This document shows positions 24,235 through 32,025 of a stretch of DNA of 64,000 nt, piece by piece. The number at the start of each line of letters is the position of its first letter. Within the stretch, counting starts at the first letter, position 1. The notes under the pieces were generated by a model. It saw only the letters and a program-made list of their open reading frames with translations, was not told the origin of the DNA and did no database searches. The translations under genes and the position numbers were made by a program. Location: contig CBDBCU010000004.1 of NCBI GenBank assembly GCA_965203435.1, positions 1-64,000 of the forward strand, read 5' to 3'. Source of the stretch: CBDBCU01 sp965203435. GTDB taxonomy: Bacteria; Chloroflexota; Dehalococcoidia; Lucifugimonadales; UBA3495.

Positions 24235-24678
24235 ATGGCGACGCAAACCCTCAGCCCGAGCCGGGCCGTAGCCCAACCCCTGGTAAGCATCACGGCAATG
24301 GATCATATCGTCCTGCGGGTGCGGGATGTCGAGGAATCCCTGCGCTTTTATTCCCAGCTGCTGGGCCTGCCGACGGAGCGGGTAGCCCAGTGGCGGGCCG
24401 GGGAAGTGCGCTTTCCCTCGGTGCGGCTGAACGCCGACACCATCATTGACCTCTTTGCCAGCGACCAGGAACCCCTCGGCCGGGAAGGGCCGCGCAACCA
24501 GGATCACTACTGCATGGTCATCGCGCCCACGGATATGGATGCCTTGAAAGCGGAATTCGAGGCTTTGGGCGTCGGCATCCAGGCCGGCCCCGGCAAACGG
24601 TGGGGCGCCCACGGCGATGGCATCTCCCTCTACATCTACGACCCGGACGACAATGTGGTGGAGCTGCGACATTACTAG
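24235..24678 (+). CDS. VOC (glyoxalase-like) family protein
   Basis: The 147-residue protein has MDHIVLRVRDVEESLRFYSQ (first His ligand), a second half starting DHYCMVIAPTDMDALKAEF and a closing YIYDPDDNVVELRHY (Glu ligand), the three-dimensional layout of VOC metalloenzymes. It begins with a ~20-residue N-terminal tail absent from most members. GGAGG lies 8 bases before the ATG. The reaction is unknown, and no neighbour defines a pathway. Confidence 0.85.
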   Translation: MATQTLSPSRAVAQPLVSITAMDHIVLRVRDVEESLRFYSQLLGLPTERVAQWRAGEVRFPSVRLNADTIIDLFASDQEPLGREGPRNQDHYCMVIAPTDMDALKAEFEALGVGIQAGPGKRWGAHGDGISLYIYDPDDNVVELRHY

Positions 24679-24762
24679 GCCGCTATGCCGGGGCGGATAG
24701 CCGGCCGGCAGTCCGCCCGGCAACAAATCCTAAGTCAACCGGCATCAAGCAAAGGAGGCGCT

Positions 24763-25032
24763 ATGCCTTTTGAGGATTACACCAAAAAGGAAATCTGCGA
24801 CCGGGGCGAGAAAATCTACCAGGAGCAAATCAAGCCCTTGGTGGAACCCCAGGAAAAGGGCAAGTTCGTAATCATCGACATCGAGAGCGAGGACTACGAG
24901 ATTGACCCGGAACACATGGCGGCGACCCGGCGATTGAAGGAACGGCGGCCGGATTCGGTGCGGTACTTGGGGCGGATTGGCTATCCGTCGGCTTTCCATT
25001 TCCGCCGCCCTTTCGGGATTCCCGGTGATTAG
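24763..25032 (+). CDS. Small partner protein of a clan AA protease, copy 1
   Basis: I do not know a function for this 89-residue protein. It has an N-terminal helix (DYTKKEICDRGEKIYQEQIK), a beta segment KGKFVIIDIESEDYEIDP and a basic stretch AATRRLKERRPDSVRYLGRI. Genes of this type occur directly upstream of small retropepsin-like proteases, as here, where the protease start overlaps its stop by 8 bases. A near-identical second copy lies at 25420. It may be an antitoxin-like or substrate partner, but that is speculation. A strong AAAGGAGG site precedes the ATG. Confidence 0.7.
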   Translation: MPFEDYTKKEICDRGEKIYQEQIKPLVEPQEKGKFVIIDIESEDYEIDPEHMAATRRLKERRPDSVRYLGRIGYPSAFHFRRPFGIPGD

Positions 25033-25396
25033 GGGGCGGGTGGATTTCACCCTCGAAGCGGTAGCCCCGGTTCCGGTGCTGAACCGCAACGGGCAGTTTC
25101 AGACTGTTGAGTTCGTCGTGGACACCGGGTTTGACGGTTTCCTGGCCTTGCCCGCGACGGCGATTCAGCGGTTGGGGTTGGAACGGTATGGCAGCACCAG
25201 AGTCACCTTTGCCAACGGGCAGCAAGAGTTGTGCAATACTTGGAATTGCCGCATCTTGTGGCATGACCAGCCCCGGGACATTGTAATTTTCGCGTCCCGG
25301 GGCGAGGTCCTGCTGGGCATGGCGTTGCTGGAGGGCAGCCAAATTACCATCCAAGCCCGCGTTGACGGGGCGGTGGTGATTGAGGAACTGAATTAG
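25025..25396 (+). CDS. Clan AA (retropepsin-like) aspartic protease
   Basis: The ~123-residue protein has a single retropepsin-type half: FVVDTGFDGFLALP with the catalytic DTG, hydrophobic strands (RVTFANGQQEL) and LLGMALLEGSQITI, the hydrophobic-hydrophobic-Gly motif that closes the active site. Such proteins act as homodimers. The start is either the GTG at 25025, overlapping the upstream stop, or an upstream TTG at 24977. Bacterial members of this small family have no established substrate. Confidence 0.8.
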   Translation: MIRGRVDFTLEAVAPVPVLNRNGQFQTVEFVVDTGFDGFLALPATAIQRLGLERYGSTRVTFANGQQELCNTWNCRILWHDQPRDIVIFASRGEVLLGMALLEGSQITIQARVDGAVVIEELN

Positions 25397-25419
25397 CGGC
25401 AGCAAGGAGGTTTGGCCTA

Positions 25420-25713
25420 ATGCCTAGGGAGGATTACACCAAAAAGGAAATCTGCGACCGGGGCGCGAAAATCTACCAGGAGCAAATCAAACCCTTGGTG
25501 GAACCCCAGGAAAAGGGCAAGTTCGTGGTCATCGACATCGAGAGCGAGGACTACGAGATTGACCCGGAACACATGGCGGCGACCCGGCGCCTGCGAGAAC
25601 GGCGGCCCGATTCGGTGCGGTATGCGGGGCGCATCGGCTTTCCTACCGCCTATCGGAGTATTAGCATACGAATAGGCGAGCGTCGGCAAGGGCAAAGGGA
25701 TATGCCGGCGTAA
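25420..25713 (+). CDS. Small partner protein, copy 2 (without its protease)
   Basis: This 97-residue protein is nearly identical to the gene at 24763 over residues 4-76 (DYTKKEICDRGAKIYQEQIK..., SVRYAGRIGFP). After that it diverges (ISIRIGERRQGQRDMPA), exactly where the protease gene would begin in copy 1. No DTG-containing frame follows. It therefore looks like a duplicated partner gene whose protease was lost or replaced. AAGGAGG lies 9 bases before the ATG. Confidence 0.7.
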   Translation: MPREDYTKKEICDRGAKIYQEQIKPLVEPQEKGKFVVIDIESEDYEIDPEHMAATRRLRERRPDSVRYAGRIGFPTAYRSISIRIGERRQGQRDMPA

Positions 25714-25745
25714 AACGGACATCGGATCTTGCTCGTCATAAGGCA

Positions 25746-25775
25746 TTGACGCGCACAGATGCTTTGTGCTATAAA
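25746..25775 (+). promoter_or_regulatory. Putative promoter for the nuclease-like gene
   Basis: TTGACG (25746-25751) and TATAAA (25770-25775) with an 18-base spacer lie ~38 bases upstream of the start at 25813. Confidence 0.5.
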
Positions 25776-25812
25776 CGCCTTAGATCAGGCTATTCTTTAA
25801 GGGAGATTGGAA

Positions 25813-26694
25813 ATGACCACCCCCGAGCTGTTTCCCCCGAAGTTCATCAGCCTGAAAGGCCACCCGACGCTCAACGAAAAGTGGTTGCAAGACCGCTTGG
25901 CTGAGAATCCGTCCCTGCTCGGGTTGGGCGACCTGCAAGTTCTGGATATTGAGCGGCGGCAGTCGGGTGCCGGGCGCTTGGATTTGCTGTTGTCCGACCC
26001 GGCAACTCTTACCCGGTACGAAGTTGAGATTCAGTTGGGGGCGACCGACGAATCTCACCTTGTCCGCACCATCGAGTATTGGGACATCGAACGCCGCCGC
26101 TTCCCCCAATATGACCATGTGGCGGTGATTGTAGCCGAGGACATCACCAGTCGGTTCCTCAATGTCATTTCCCTGTTCAACGGATATATTCCGTTGATCG
26201 CCATTCAGATGAAAGGCGTTGAGGTGTGCGGGAAATTCACCCTCGTTGCTACCAGGGTTTTGGATCGGGTAACGCTGGGTACGGTGGAGGAGGAGGCCGG
26301 CGAATCTGTCGACCGTCAGTATTGGGAAAGCAAGGCGTCGTCAGACTCGCTACAGATTGTCGACCACTTGGTAGAGATGGTACAACAAGTTGTGCCAGGC
26401 ATCGAGGCCAAATACAACAAGGCGCACATAGGCTTGGCAATGCCGGGACTAAATGCCACAAACTTCGTGGCATTTAATCCCAGCAAATCCAAGCTCGTGG
26501 TAGCGTTCAAAGTTCCCGAGGATGAGGAACTGACCAATAAGCTAAGCGACGGCGGCCTTGCCCTTGCCTGTTATGACAACAAGTTCGGTTACTACCGGAT
26601 CTCGGTACGCCAAAACGACCTCAAGGACGAGGCGCGCTCCAAAATCATCAGGGAACTTATTGCTACGGCGCGGGAAAACTATTTTTCCAAGTAG
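25813..26694 (+). CDS. Putative PD-(D/E)XK-like nuclease-related protein
   Basis: The 293-residue protein begins with a helical region (NEKWLQDRLAENPSLLGLGD). A strand pair follows, GAGRLDLLLSDP and RYEVEIQLGATDESH, which resembles the D...ExK core of restriction-like nucleases except that the expected Lys is Gln. The second half (NFVAFNPSKSKLVVAFKVP) resembles DUF5655-like domains found in phage and restriction contexts. Codon use looks less GC-biased than the neighbours, hinting at transfer. The ATG at 25813 has GGGAG upstream. Nuclease activity is uncertain; it could be a catalytically altered binder. Confidence 0.55.
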   Translation: MTTPELFPPKFISLKGHPTLNEKWLQDRLAENPSLLGLGDLQVLDIERRQSGAGRLDLLLSDPATLTRYEVEIQLGATDESHLVRTIEYWDIERRRFPQYDHVAVIVAEDITSRFLNVISLFNGYIPLIAIQMKGVEVCGKFTLVATRVLDRVTLGTVEEEAGESVDRQYWESKASSDSLQIVDHLVEMVQQVVPGIEAKYNKAHIGLAMPGLNATNFVAFNPSKSKLVVAFKVPEDEELTNKLSDGGLALACYDNKFGYYRISVRQNDLKDEARSKIIRELIATARENYFSK

Positions 26695-26701
26695 CAGCGC
26701 C

Positions 26702-26734
26702 AGGGGAGGGCCGACTCGCATTGCACCCTCCCCT
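26702..26734 (+). terminator. Hairpin after the nuclease-like gene
   Basis: A perfect 9-bp stem (AGGGGAGGG/CCCTCCCCT) with a 15-base loop lies 8 bases after the stop codon. It is followed by ATATT rather than a clean T-run, so it is only a probable terminator. Confidence 0.5.
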
Positions 26735-26792
26735 ATATTCCCCGCAAATGTGTTATCCTGCCCCCATCCCATCCCCCAAAGGAGGCCCCCTT

Positions 26793-27815
26793 ATGCCTTT
26801 CGGCGGCAATGACTGGCTGGAACTTACCCAGGAGGCTGCGCTGGAACCGGATTTGCCCATCTGCGATCCGCACCACCACTTCTGGGACTTGCGCCCGGAG
26901 CGGCTGCCCTACCAGCGTTACCTGCTCCCCGAACTGGCGGCGGATCTTAACGCCGGCCATAACATCAAATCCACCGTCTTTATCGAGGCGCGGGCTATGT
27001 ATCGGGCCGAGGGGCCGGAGGAACTGCGCCCGGTAGGCGAGGTGGAGTTTGTCCAGGGCTTGGCGGCGGCCAGCGCCAGCGGCCTCTACGGCCCCAGCCG
27101 GGCGGCGGCCGCCATCATCGGTCACGCCAACCTGAACTTGGGCGCGGCCGTAGCCCCCGTTCTGGACGCCCTGCAAGCTGCCAGCCCCAACCGCTTCCGC
27201 GGCATCCGCCACTCCGTAACCTGGGATCCCCATCCGGAAGTGGAAAACACTTCGGCCCACAACTGGCCGGGCCAACTGGCCTCGGACAACTTCCAGGCCG
27301 GGGCGCGCCTGCTGGCGGCACGCGGCTTGTCTTTAGAGGGCTGGCTTTACTTTCCCCAACTGCCGGAACTGGCCGATTTCGCCCAGGCCGTCCCCGATTT
27401 GACCATCATCCTGAACCATATCGGCGGCCTGCTGCGGGTCGGCCCCTACGCCGGGCGGGAGGACGAAGTAATGGCCCAATGGCGGGCCGGCATCGCCGCC
27501 GTCGCCGCCTGCCCCAATGTAGTCTGCAAGCTGGGCGGCGTCGGGATGCCGCGCACCGGCTTTGACTGGCATACCCGCAACCGCCCCATCGGTTCGGAGG
27601 AATTGGCGGCGGATATGGCCCCGCTGCTGCATTACTGCATTGAGCAGTTCGGCCCGGCCCGGTGTATGTTTGAAAGCAACTTCCCGGTGGACAAGGTTTC
27701 CTATTCCCACCCCATCCTTTACAACGCTTTCAAGCGGCTGTCCGCCGGCTATTCCCCCACCGAGCGGGCGGGAATGTTCCACGACAACGCCGCCCGGGTT
27801 TATCGCATTGATTAG
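26793..27815 (+). CDS. Amidohydrolase-family (PDC lactonase-like, COG3618) enzyme
   Basis: The 340-residue protein is a TIM-barrel metal-dependent hydrolase: the HxH motif is in CDPHHHFWDLRP near the N-terminus, then FIEARAMYR, GIRHSVTWDP, ILNHIGGLLR and the late Asp-bearing CMFESNFPVDK. It matches the amidohydrolase group related to 2-pyrone-4,6-dicarboxylate lactonase, which hydrolyses lactones in aromatic breakdown. The true substrate cannot be named. AAGGAGG lies 8 bases before the ATG. It is a single-gene unit. Confidence 0.85.
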   Translation: MPFGGNDWLELTQEAALEPDLPICDPHHHFWDLRPERLPYQRYLLPELAADLNAGHNIKSTVFIEARAMYRAEGPEELRPVGEVEFVQGLAAASASGLYGPSRAAAAIIGHANLNLGAAVAPVLDALQAASPNRFRGIRHSVTWDPHPEVENTSAHNWPGQLASDNFQAGARLLAARGLSLEGWLYFPQLPELADFAQAVPDLTIILNHIGGLLRVGPYAGREDEVMAQWRAGIAAVAACPNVVCKLGGVGMPRTGFDWHTRNRPIGSEELAADMAPLLHYCIEQFGPARCMFESNFPVDKVSYSHPILYNAFKRLSAGYSPTERAGMFHDNAARVYRID

Positions 27816-27838
27816 GGCGGGGAAAACCTAAAATCCGT

Positions 27839-28014
27839 TCATCCTGAACTGGTTGAAGGATGACATTCCTGCCCTTTCCGCTGTCCTTCCCGGTAAGCGG
27901 GAATCCGGATTCAAACATGGATAGACCGGATTATGTGTCCATATAGAACGGTTGTTGACGGCCATTACCGTTCTAATCCGATACCAGAATCCTGTCTATC
28001 CTGTTCATCCATGT
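27839..28014. repeat. REP copy plus composite GGATTCAAACATGGATA inverted repeat
   Basis: A REP palindrome (27839-27863) is followed by one arm of the CGTCATTCC family (~27883-27905). A composite element follows: GGATTCAAACATGGATAGA at ~27904 and CTGTCTATCCTGTTCATCCATG near 28013 face each other, with an inner AGAACGGT...ACCGTTCT dyad. The same composite recurs at 43229-43354 and, truncated, near 52218. No gene is seen between 27816 and 28113. Confidence 0.75.
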
Positions 28015-28039
28015 CAATTAAAATTGCCTTGCAAAAGCA

Positions 28040-28068
28040 TTGACCTACCCCGCCGCCGGGTTTATACT
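28040..28068 (+). promoter_or_regulatory. Sigma70-type promoter of secreted gene 1
   Basis: TTGACC (28040-28045) and TATACT (28063-28068) are 17 bases apart. The element is nearly identical to the one at 52426-52454 ahead of the paralogue, including a CCCCGCCGCCGGG spacer palindrome. Confidence 0.75.
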
Positions 28069-28113
28069 GGTTAGCAATCAAAGCCCCCTAACCTTAGCCG
28101 CGAGGAAATTGCC

Positions 28114-28898
28114 ATGTCCCTACGAAATGCAGTGGTCGCCCTTGCCTTTCTAATGGCATTTTTCGCAGGGGGGGGGGTATCCATCGGCCCAAGCCCGTTC
28201 CATCCCCTGGGATTGCGCCGACTGGCAAGCCTTTGCCCACGCCGACCGCACGACCGCCATCCTGGAATCTCTGGCCGAAAACCGCGGCAAAACCCTCTAC
28301 TGCGGCATCGACACAGTCCGACACTTTCAGCAAGGCGGAAACCTGGGCCGCCGGCAAAGACCGCAACGAGCGGGATGATACCATCTATTCCGGGGAACGC
28401 GGCATTTTCCGCGGCTTTATCGCGGCGCAAGAGGGCTGGCTGACTGACGGAGAATCCGGCGTTACCGGGGTCAGCATTGACCGCATCTTTGAGTTTCCCC
28501 GGGAACAGCGCAAGCGGCGCTGGCGGAAACAGTACCTGCGCGACGCGATTCAGGATCAGCCGGCGGATTGGGTCTGGACGGAGTTCGGGCCGGAACAGAG
28601 CGCCTCGTCCTTTAGCGCGGCGCAGGGGTTGGCGGAAGCGGCCTATGTTCCGCCCACCGACACGGAAGTAATGAACCTGGCCCTGACCGGCATCCTCAAC
28701 ATTGCGGGAACGACTTATCCCAACGCTAACGCCTATTGCCGCGCCCTGGGCTATCAGCGGGTGATTAAGGTCGACCCGTACTTGGCTGCGAATTATTGGC
28801 AAACCAACCGTCAAGATGGCGGCACCTGGTATGTCAAGGTGCGGCAAAAAATTCACTTCCGCAACGGCGCGGACTGTGTCCGCCGGGTGCGGCGCTAG
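28114..28898 (+). pseudogene. Secreted protein paralogue 1: G10 tract in signal peptide plus a second frameshift
   Basis: The start MSLRNAVVALAFLMAFFAGG is a Sec signal peptide that runs into ten G residues (28168-28177). Removing one G continues the frame as YPSAQARSIPWDCADWQAF, with a likely AQA cleavage site. A second fault, an extra base near 28313 (GACACAG against GACCAG in the paralogue), shifts the frame again. With both corrected, 261 codons reach the stop at 28898. Residues ~20-140 match the gene at 52500; the C-terminal region differs but keeps a CRALGY...TW...C..VRR layout. Function is unknown. The second fault suggests this copy is decayed. Confidence 0.75.
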
Positions 28899-29002
28899 CC
28901 CGGGGCGGTGGGCAGGACAGCAGTGGGATGATGGGAATGACTGGCGGTGGGATAGCCGGGAAGGACAGTAGGAGGCGGCGGGAATCCAGAAGTGCCTGCC
29001 CC

Positions 29003-29488
29003 CTACCCGGGGATATTCCGCGTCAGCAGTTCCGCTTCGTCCAAAACCTCGGACAAGACCGGAAATTGATGGCGGGTCAGTTCCTCGTAGAGGATTTGCT
29101 GGCCGGTTTGCGGATTGTAGGCCCGGTGGATGTAGCGGTCCGGATTTTCGTGCCAGTTGTGGTACTTCAATACCAGGTTCTGGCCGGGAATCCAAGCTAC
29201 ATAGTTGAAGCTGACGCCCCGGACTTGCCGGATGTGGCCCCCATAGCGGAATTCCAATTCATTCCGGATTGCCAAGCTCACATTGCGCCGGCACAAGCAC
29301 TCCCCCCACACGGCGATCCGAGAAGCGCCGCCCACTATAATTTCCTGAAAATCCAAGGCACTGGACTGGTTCAGGAACGGATGCTCGTCCAGACCCTTGT
29401 TGTGCCGGATCAGGTAGTTTTGGAAAGAGTTCCAGCCGTGGGGATCGCCGCTTCGAGCGATGCCAGTACGCGATAGTTGGACATCCAC
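29003..29488 (-). CDS. Hypothetical protein, second gene of a toxin-antitoxin-like pair
   Basis: The 161-codon frame encodes a protein with LEFRYGGHIRQVRGVSFNYV, WIPGQNLVLKYHNWHENPDR and HQFPVLSEVLDEAELL. I recognise only a loose likeness to small DUF6516/TumE-type proteins that pair with a short upstream helical partner. Its first residues overlap the upstream gene by 79 bases, more than usual, so the real start may be further in. No RNA-binding or catalytic residue can be assigned with confidence. Confidence 0.5.
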   Translation of the reverse strand: MDVQLSRTGIARSGDPHGWNSFQNYLIRHNKGLDEHPFLNQSSALDFQEIIVGGASRIAVWGECLCRRNVSLAIRNELEFRYGGHIRQVRGVSFNYVAWIPGQNLVLKYHNWHENPDRYIHRAYNPQTGQQILYEELTRHQFPVLSEVLDEAELLTRNIPG

Positions 29489-29676
29489 AGGAAAATCTCC
29501 AGGGTCTCGTAGATTTGGTCGGACTTGACCAGGGCAGCCATTTCCGCCGAGGTCATCCCGTACTGCTCCTCGCAGCCGCTGATTTTCCGGCGCAAGTCGT
29601 CCATAAACTCGCGGCCATCGGTCTGGCGAACCCGTATGTGTTTCAGTTCGCCGATTCCCTCTTGATTCATAACCAT
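29410..29676 (-). CDS. Small helical protein, probable partner of the gene at 29003
   Basis: The 88-residue protein is mostly helical and includes EEQYGMTSAEMAALVKSDQI and LEIFLWMSNYRVLASLEA. Short proteins ending in a Tyr-Gly-Met-Ser/Thr-rich helix and an aromatic-rich segment are often the antitoxin-like first gene of DUF6516-type pairs. A GAAAGG site precedes ATG-GTT-ATG. The final ~10 residues (PTAGTLSKTT) lie in the overlap with the next gene. The antitoxin role is a guess from context. Confidence 0.5.
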   Translation of the reverse strand: MVMNQEGIGELKHIRVRQTDGREFMDDLRRKISGCEEQYGMTSAEMAALVKSDQIYETLEIFLWMSNYRVLASLEAAIPTAGTLSKTT

Positions 29677-29942
29677 CCTTTCACCTCTGCGTTAGGTTGC
29701 CACCGATTGTAACCAGTCCGTTGACCCGTGGCAAGGGGGCGGTTAAGGATGTCCTTCCCCCCGTCCCAGTGGAAATCCATAAATCCGCTCATCCTGAACT
29801 TGTTGAAGGATGGGCGGCAAGATTTTCAGATTCCTCGAGATTCCCGTTATCGGCCACCGGGCCATCCTTCAACGGAGTTCAGGATGAGCGGAAACAGGCA
29901 AAGGATGGGCGGATTGGAGAGACCGGCGGTTTGCCCCCCTAG
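29677..29942. other. Intergenic stretch with two REP palindromes
   Basis: No gene is seen. REP copies lie at 29789-29813 and, in the opposite order, at 29862-29887 (with ACGGA in place of ACAAG). A degenerate CGTCATTCC-family arm lies near 29750-29778. Confidence 0.65.
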
Positions 29943-31259
29943 TCAGCGAATGCCATACCGTTCTTTCAAGGCCAGGATCCGAGCGGCGGACTGGTAAATG
30001 CGTTCCTCCGGGATAACCCCGGCGGCGACCGCTTGCAGCAGGGCATCCCTTACCCCATAGACCCGTTGCAAGTCATAAGCGCCCTGCTGATTCGCCAGCA
30101 GGATTACATCCACCCCGGCCTGCGCGGCAGCGATGGCCGCCTCGGATGGGCCGTATTGAGCCACAATCGCCCCCATCTGCATATCATCGGATACCACCAG
30201 GCCGGCAAAGCCCAATTCCTGCCGCAGCAGGCCGTCGATGATGGCCGGCGACAGAGTAGCCGGGCGGGCGGCGGCGTCCAGATTGCGGTTGACGATATGG
30301 GCGGTCATTAGGGCATCGGCATAGCCGCCGTCAATCAGCTCCCGATAGGGGGCCAGTTCCAAATCCCGGCGATAGGTGGCGGTTACATCGGTAACGCCCA
30401 GGTGGGTATCGCCGGCGGCGCTGCCGTGGCCGGGAAAGTGTTTCAGGGTAGGGATAACCTGCCGCTGCCGCATTGCCGCGCTGAAAGCCTGGGCCTGGGC
30501 CGCCACGACCGACGGGTCGGCGCTGAAAGAACGCTCAATAGCGCCGATGGCCGGACTTTCCGGGTTGATATTCACATCCACCACCGGAGCCAGGTTCCAG
30601 TTCAGGCCCATGGCCCGCATTTCGTCTGCCAGTTGGCCGGCGATGGCCGCCGTTTCCGCAACTGGCCACAGCCCCAACTTTTCCGCCGTGGGAACTTTCA
30701 GGGCAAAGCCATACTTTTCCTTGAGCCGATTGACATAGCCGCCCTCGGCGTCAATAGCGATAAAGTAAGGAATTTCCGCCTGCGCTTGCAGTTGGGCGGT
30801 CAAGGCTTGCAACTGATTCCGGTCGGTGATATTCCGCGGCAATTCCCCGCCGCTCGGCCCATCCCGGTCAAAAAGGATGACGCCGCCGGGCTGAATGTCC
30901 CGCAGCATTTGGGCGGTCGATTCATCCACTTCCGTCCCGCGAAAGCCCACCAGCAACATCTGCCCCACGGCCTGCTCGAGGGTCAGGGATGCCGCCGCAT
31001 CTTTGCCCGGGGACGGGACGCAAGCCGGGGATATTGCCGCCAGCAGCAGCAGGATAAGGGCGGCCGCCGGCAAGGGCAACCAATGCCGGCGGGATGCTCG
31101 TCCTTCAACAAGTTCAGGATGAGCGGAATTAGTCCCCGGCCGGCCGGGTACCCGGCCGGCAACAAATTCAGGATGGGCGGAGTTAGTCTCCGGCGGCCGG
31201 GGTATCTTTCCGGCAACCGGTTCAGGGTGGGCGGCGGGATTTGACGACAAGGCAACCAT
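29943..31259 (-). CDS. GH3 beta-N-acetylhexosaminidase-like lipoprotein
   Basis: The catalytic region (~360 residues) is a GH3 NagZ-type barrel: PYFIAIDAEGGYVNRL, LNWNLAPVVDVN, the signature TLKHFPGHGSAAGDTHLGV with the His/Asp acid-base pair, and the nucleophile Asp in LVVSDDMQMG. NagZ enzymes remove GlcNAc from peptidoglycan fragments. A lipoprotein signal (LPAAALILLLLAAISPAC) precedes it, so it acts outside the membrane. The ATG at 31259 adds ~60 residues encoded by three REP-like units (SAHPELVEGR); a TTG at 31079 or 31073 would give a normal signal peptide start. The true start is unresolved. Confidence 0.82.
   Translation of the reverse strand: MVALSSNPAAHPEPVAGKIPRPPETNSAHPEFVAGRVPGRPGTNSAHPELVEGRASRRHWLPLPAAALILLLLAAISPACVPSPGKDAAASLTLEQAVGQMLLVGFRGTEVDESTAQMLRDIQPGGVILFDRDGPSGGELPRNITDRNQLQALTAQLQAQAEIPYFIAIDAEGGYVNRLKEKYGFALKVPTAEKLGLWPVAETAAIAGQLADEMRAMGLNWNLAPVVDVNINPESPAIGAIERSFSADPSVVAAQAQAFSAAMRQRQVIPTLKHFPGHGSAAGDTHLGVTDVTATYRRDLELAPYRELIDGGYADALMTAHIVNRNLDAAARPATLSPAIIDGLLRQELGFAGLVVSDDMQMGAIVAQYGPSEAAIAAAQAGVDVILLANQQGAYDLQRVYGVRDALLQAVAAGVIPEERIYQSAARILALKERYGIR
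31097..31235. repeat. Three REP-like units inside the 5' end of the GH3 reading frame
   Basis: An intact REP (31097-31123) is followed by two degenerate copies (about 31148-31182 and 31209-31235), spaced ~60 bp apart. Translated on the minus strand they read AHPELVEGR, AHPEFVAGR and AHPEPVAGK. Confidence 0.75.
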
Positions 31260-31269
31260 CGCCGGCCGG

Positions 31270-32025
31270 CTACTCTTTGGGGCCAAAGAAAGGGTGTTCC
31301 ATATACTGCCCCAAGCGCAGGGTTTGCAGCACATCGGCCCAAGCCGTAGCCGCCTTGTCGGTATCCTCCGGCCAGAAATCCATCGTAATGTACGCCATTA
31401 CCCCGGAACCCCGGGCCAGGGCAAAGCGGCTGAACGCCGGCCGCCGGCCAAAGGGGTCGACGAACTCCATTTCCATCCACACCACTTCCACGCCCGGCGG
31501 CCCCAATTCCATCGGATAGGGCATCCCCCGGCTGAGGACGATGCCTTTATCCTCCACCCGGGCGTCCAGCTGCTCTGTCAAAGGCGGCTGCACGGCATCG
31601 AAGTATTGCAGCAGGGCCTCCTGCAAATCGTCCTCGGCCAGCCGGCTATCCCGGGCGGCGGCGGCCAGTTCGGACAGCCGGGCGGCCAACGGCGGCTGCC
31701 GCGCGGCCACATCCCCGGCCAGGGATTCCAGATAGTTGGCGGTTGCGGCCGGATCCTCTCCCTTGCCGGGGGGATACTCCAGGCGGGCGTTGAACCGCAG
31801 GCAGGAAACTTCCAGCCGGATGTCGTCGTCCGGGGGATAGCCGTCGAAAATCCGGATCGACGGGGCGGTGTCGCCGCTTTCCCGGTCGACGACCCAGCCT
31901 TGGGGGATTTCGCAGATGACTTCCCCCCGGTTCAGCACCATTACATTGTTGCCCGGCTTGGCTTTCCAGCGATGCCGCTTGGGCAGCTTGAAAACCTGCC
32001 GCCGGAGCCGCCGCCCGTTAGACAT
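31270..32025 (-). CDS. Hypothetical protein co-transcribed with an LLM oxidoreductase
   Basis: I do not recognise this 251-residue protein. It has a basic N-terminus (RRLRRQVFKLPKRHRWK), a beta-rich first half (VICEIPQGWVVDRES, IRLEVSCLRFNARLEYPPGK) and a later VVWMEMEFVDPFGRRPAFSRFALARGSGV segment, a layout recalling small lipid- or ligand-binding domains. There is no signal peptide. Its ATG overlaps the end of the LLM oxidoreductase gene by 8 bases, so the two are translationally coupled and may work together. Confidence 0.6.
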   Translation of the reverse strand: MSNGRRLRRQVFKLPKRHRWKAKPGNNVMVLNRGEVICEIPQGWVVDRESGDTAPSIRIFDGYPPDDDIRLEVSCLRFNARLEYPPGKGEDPAATANYLESLAGDVAARQPPLAARLSELAAAARDSRLAEDDLQEALLQYFDAVQPPLTEQLDARVEDKGIVLSRGMPYPMELGPPGVEVVWMEMEFVDPFGRRPAFSRFALARGSGVMAYITMDFWPEDTDKAATAWADVLQTLRLGQYMEHPFFGPKE

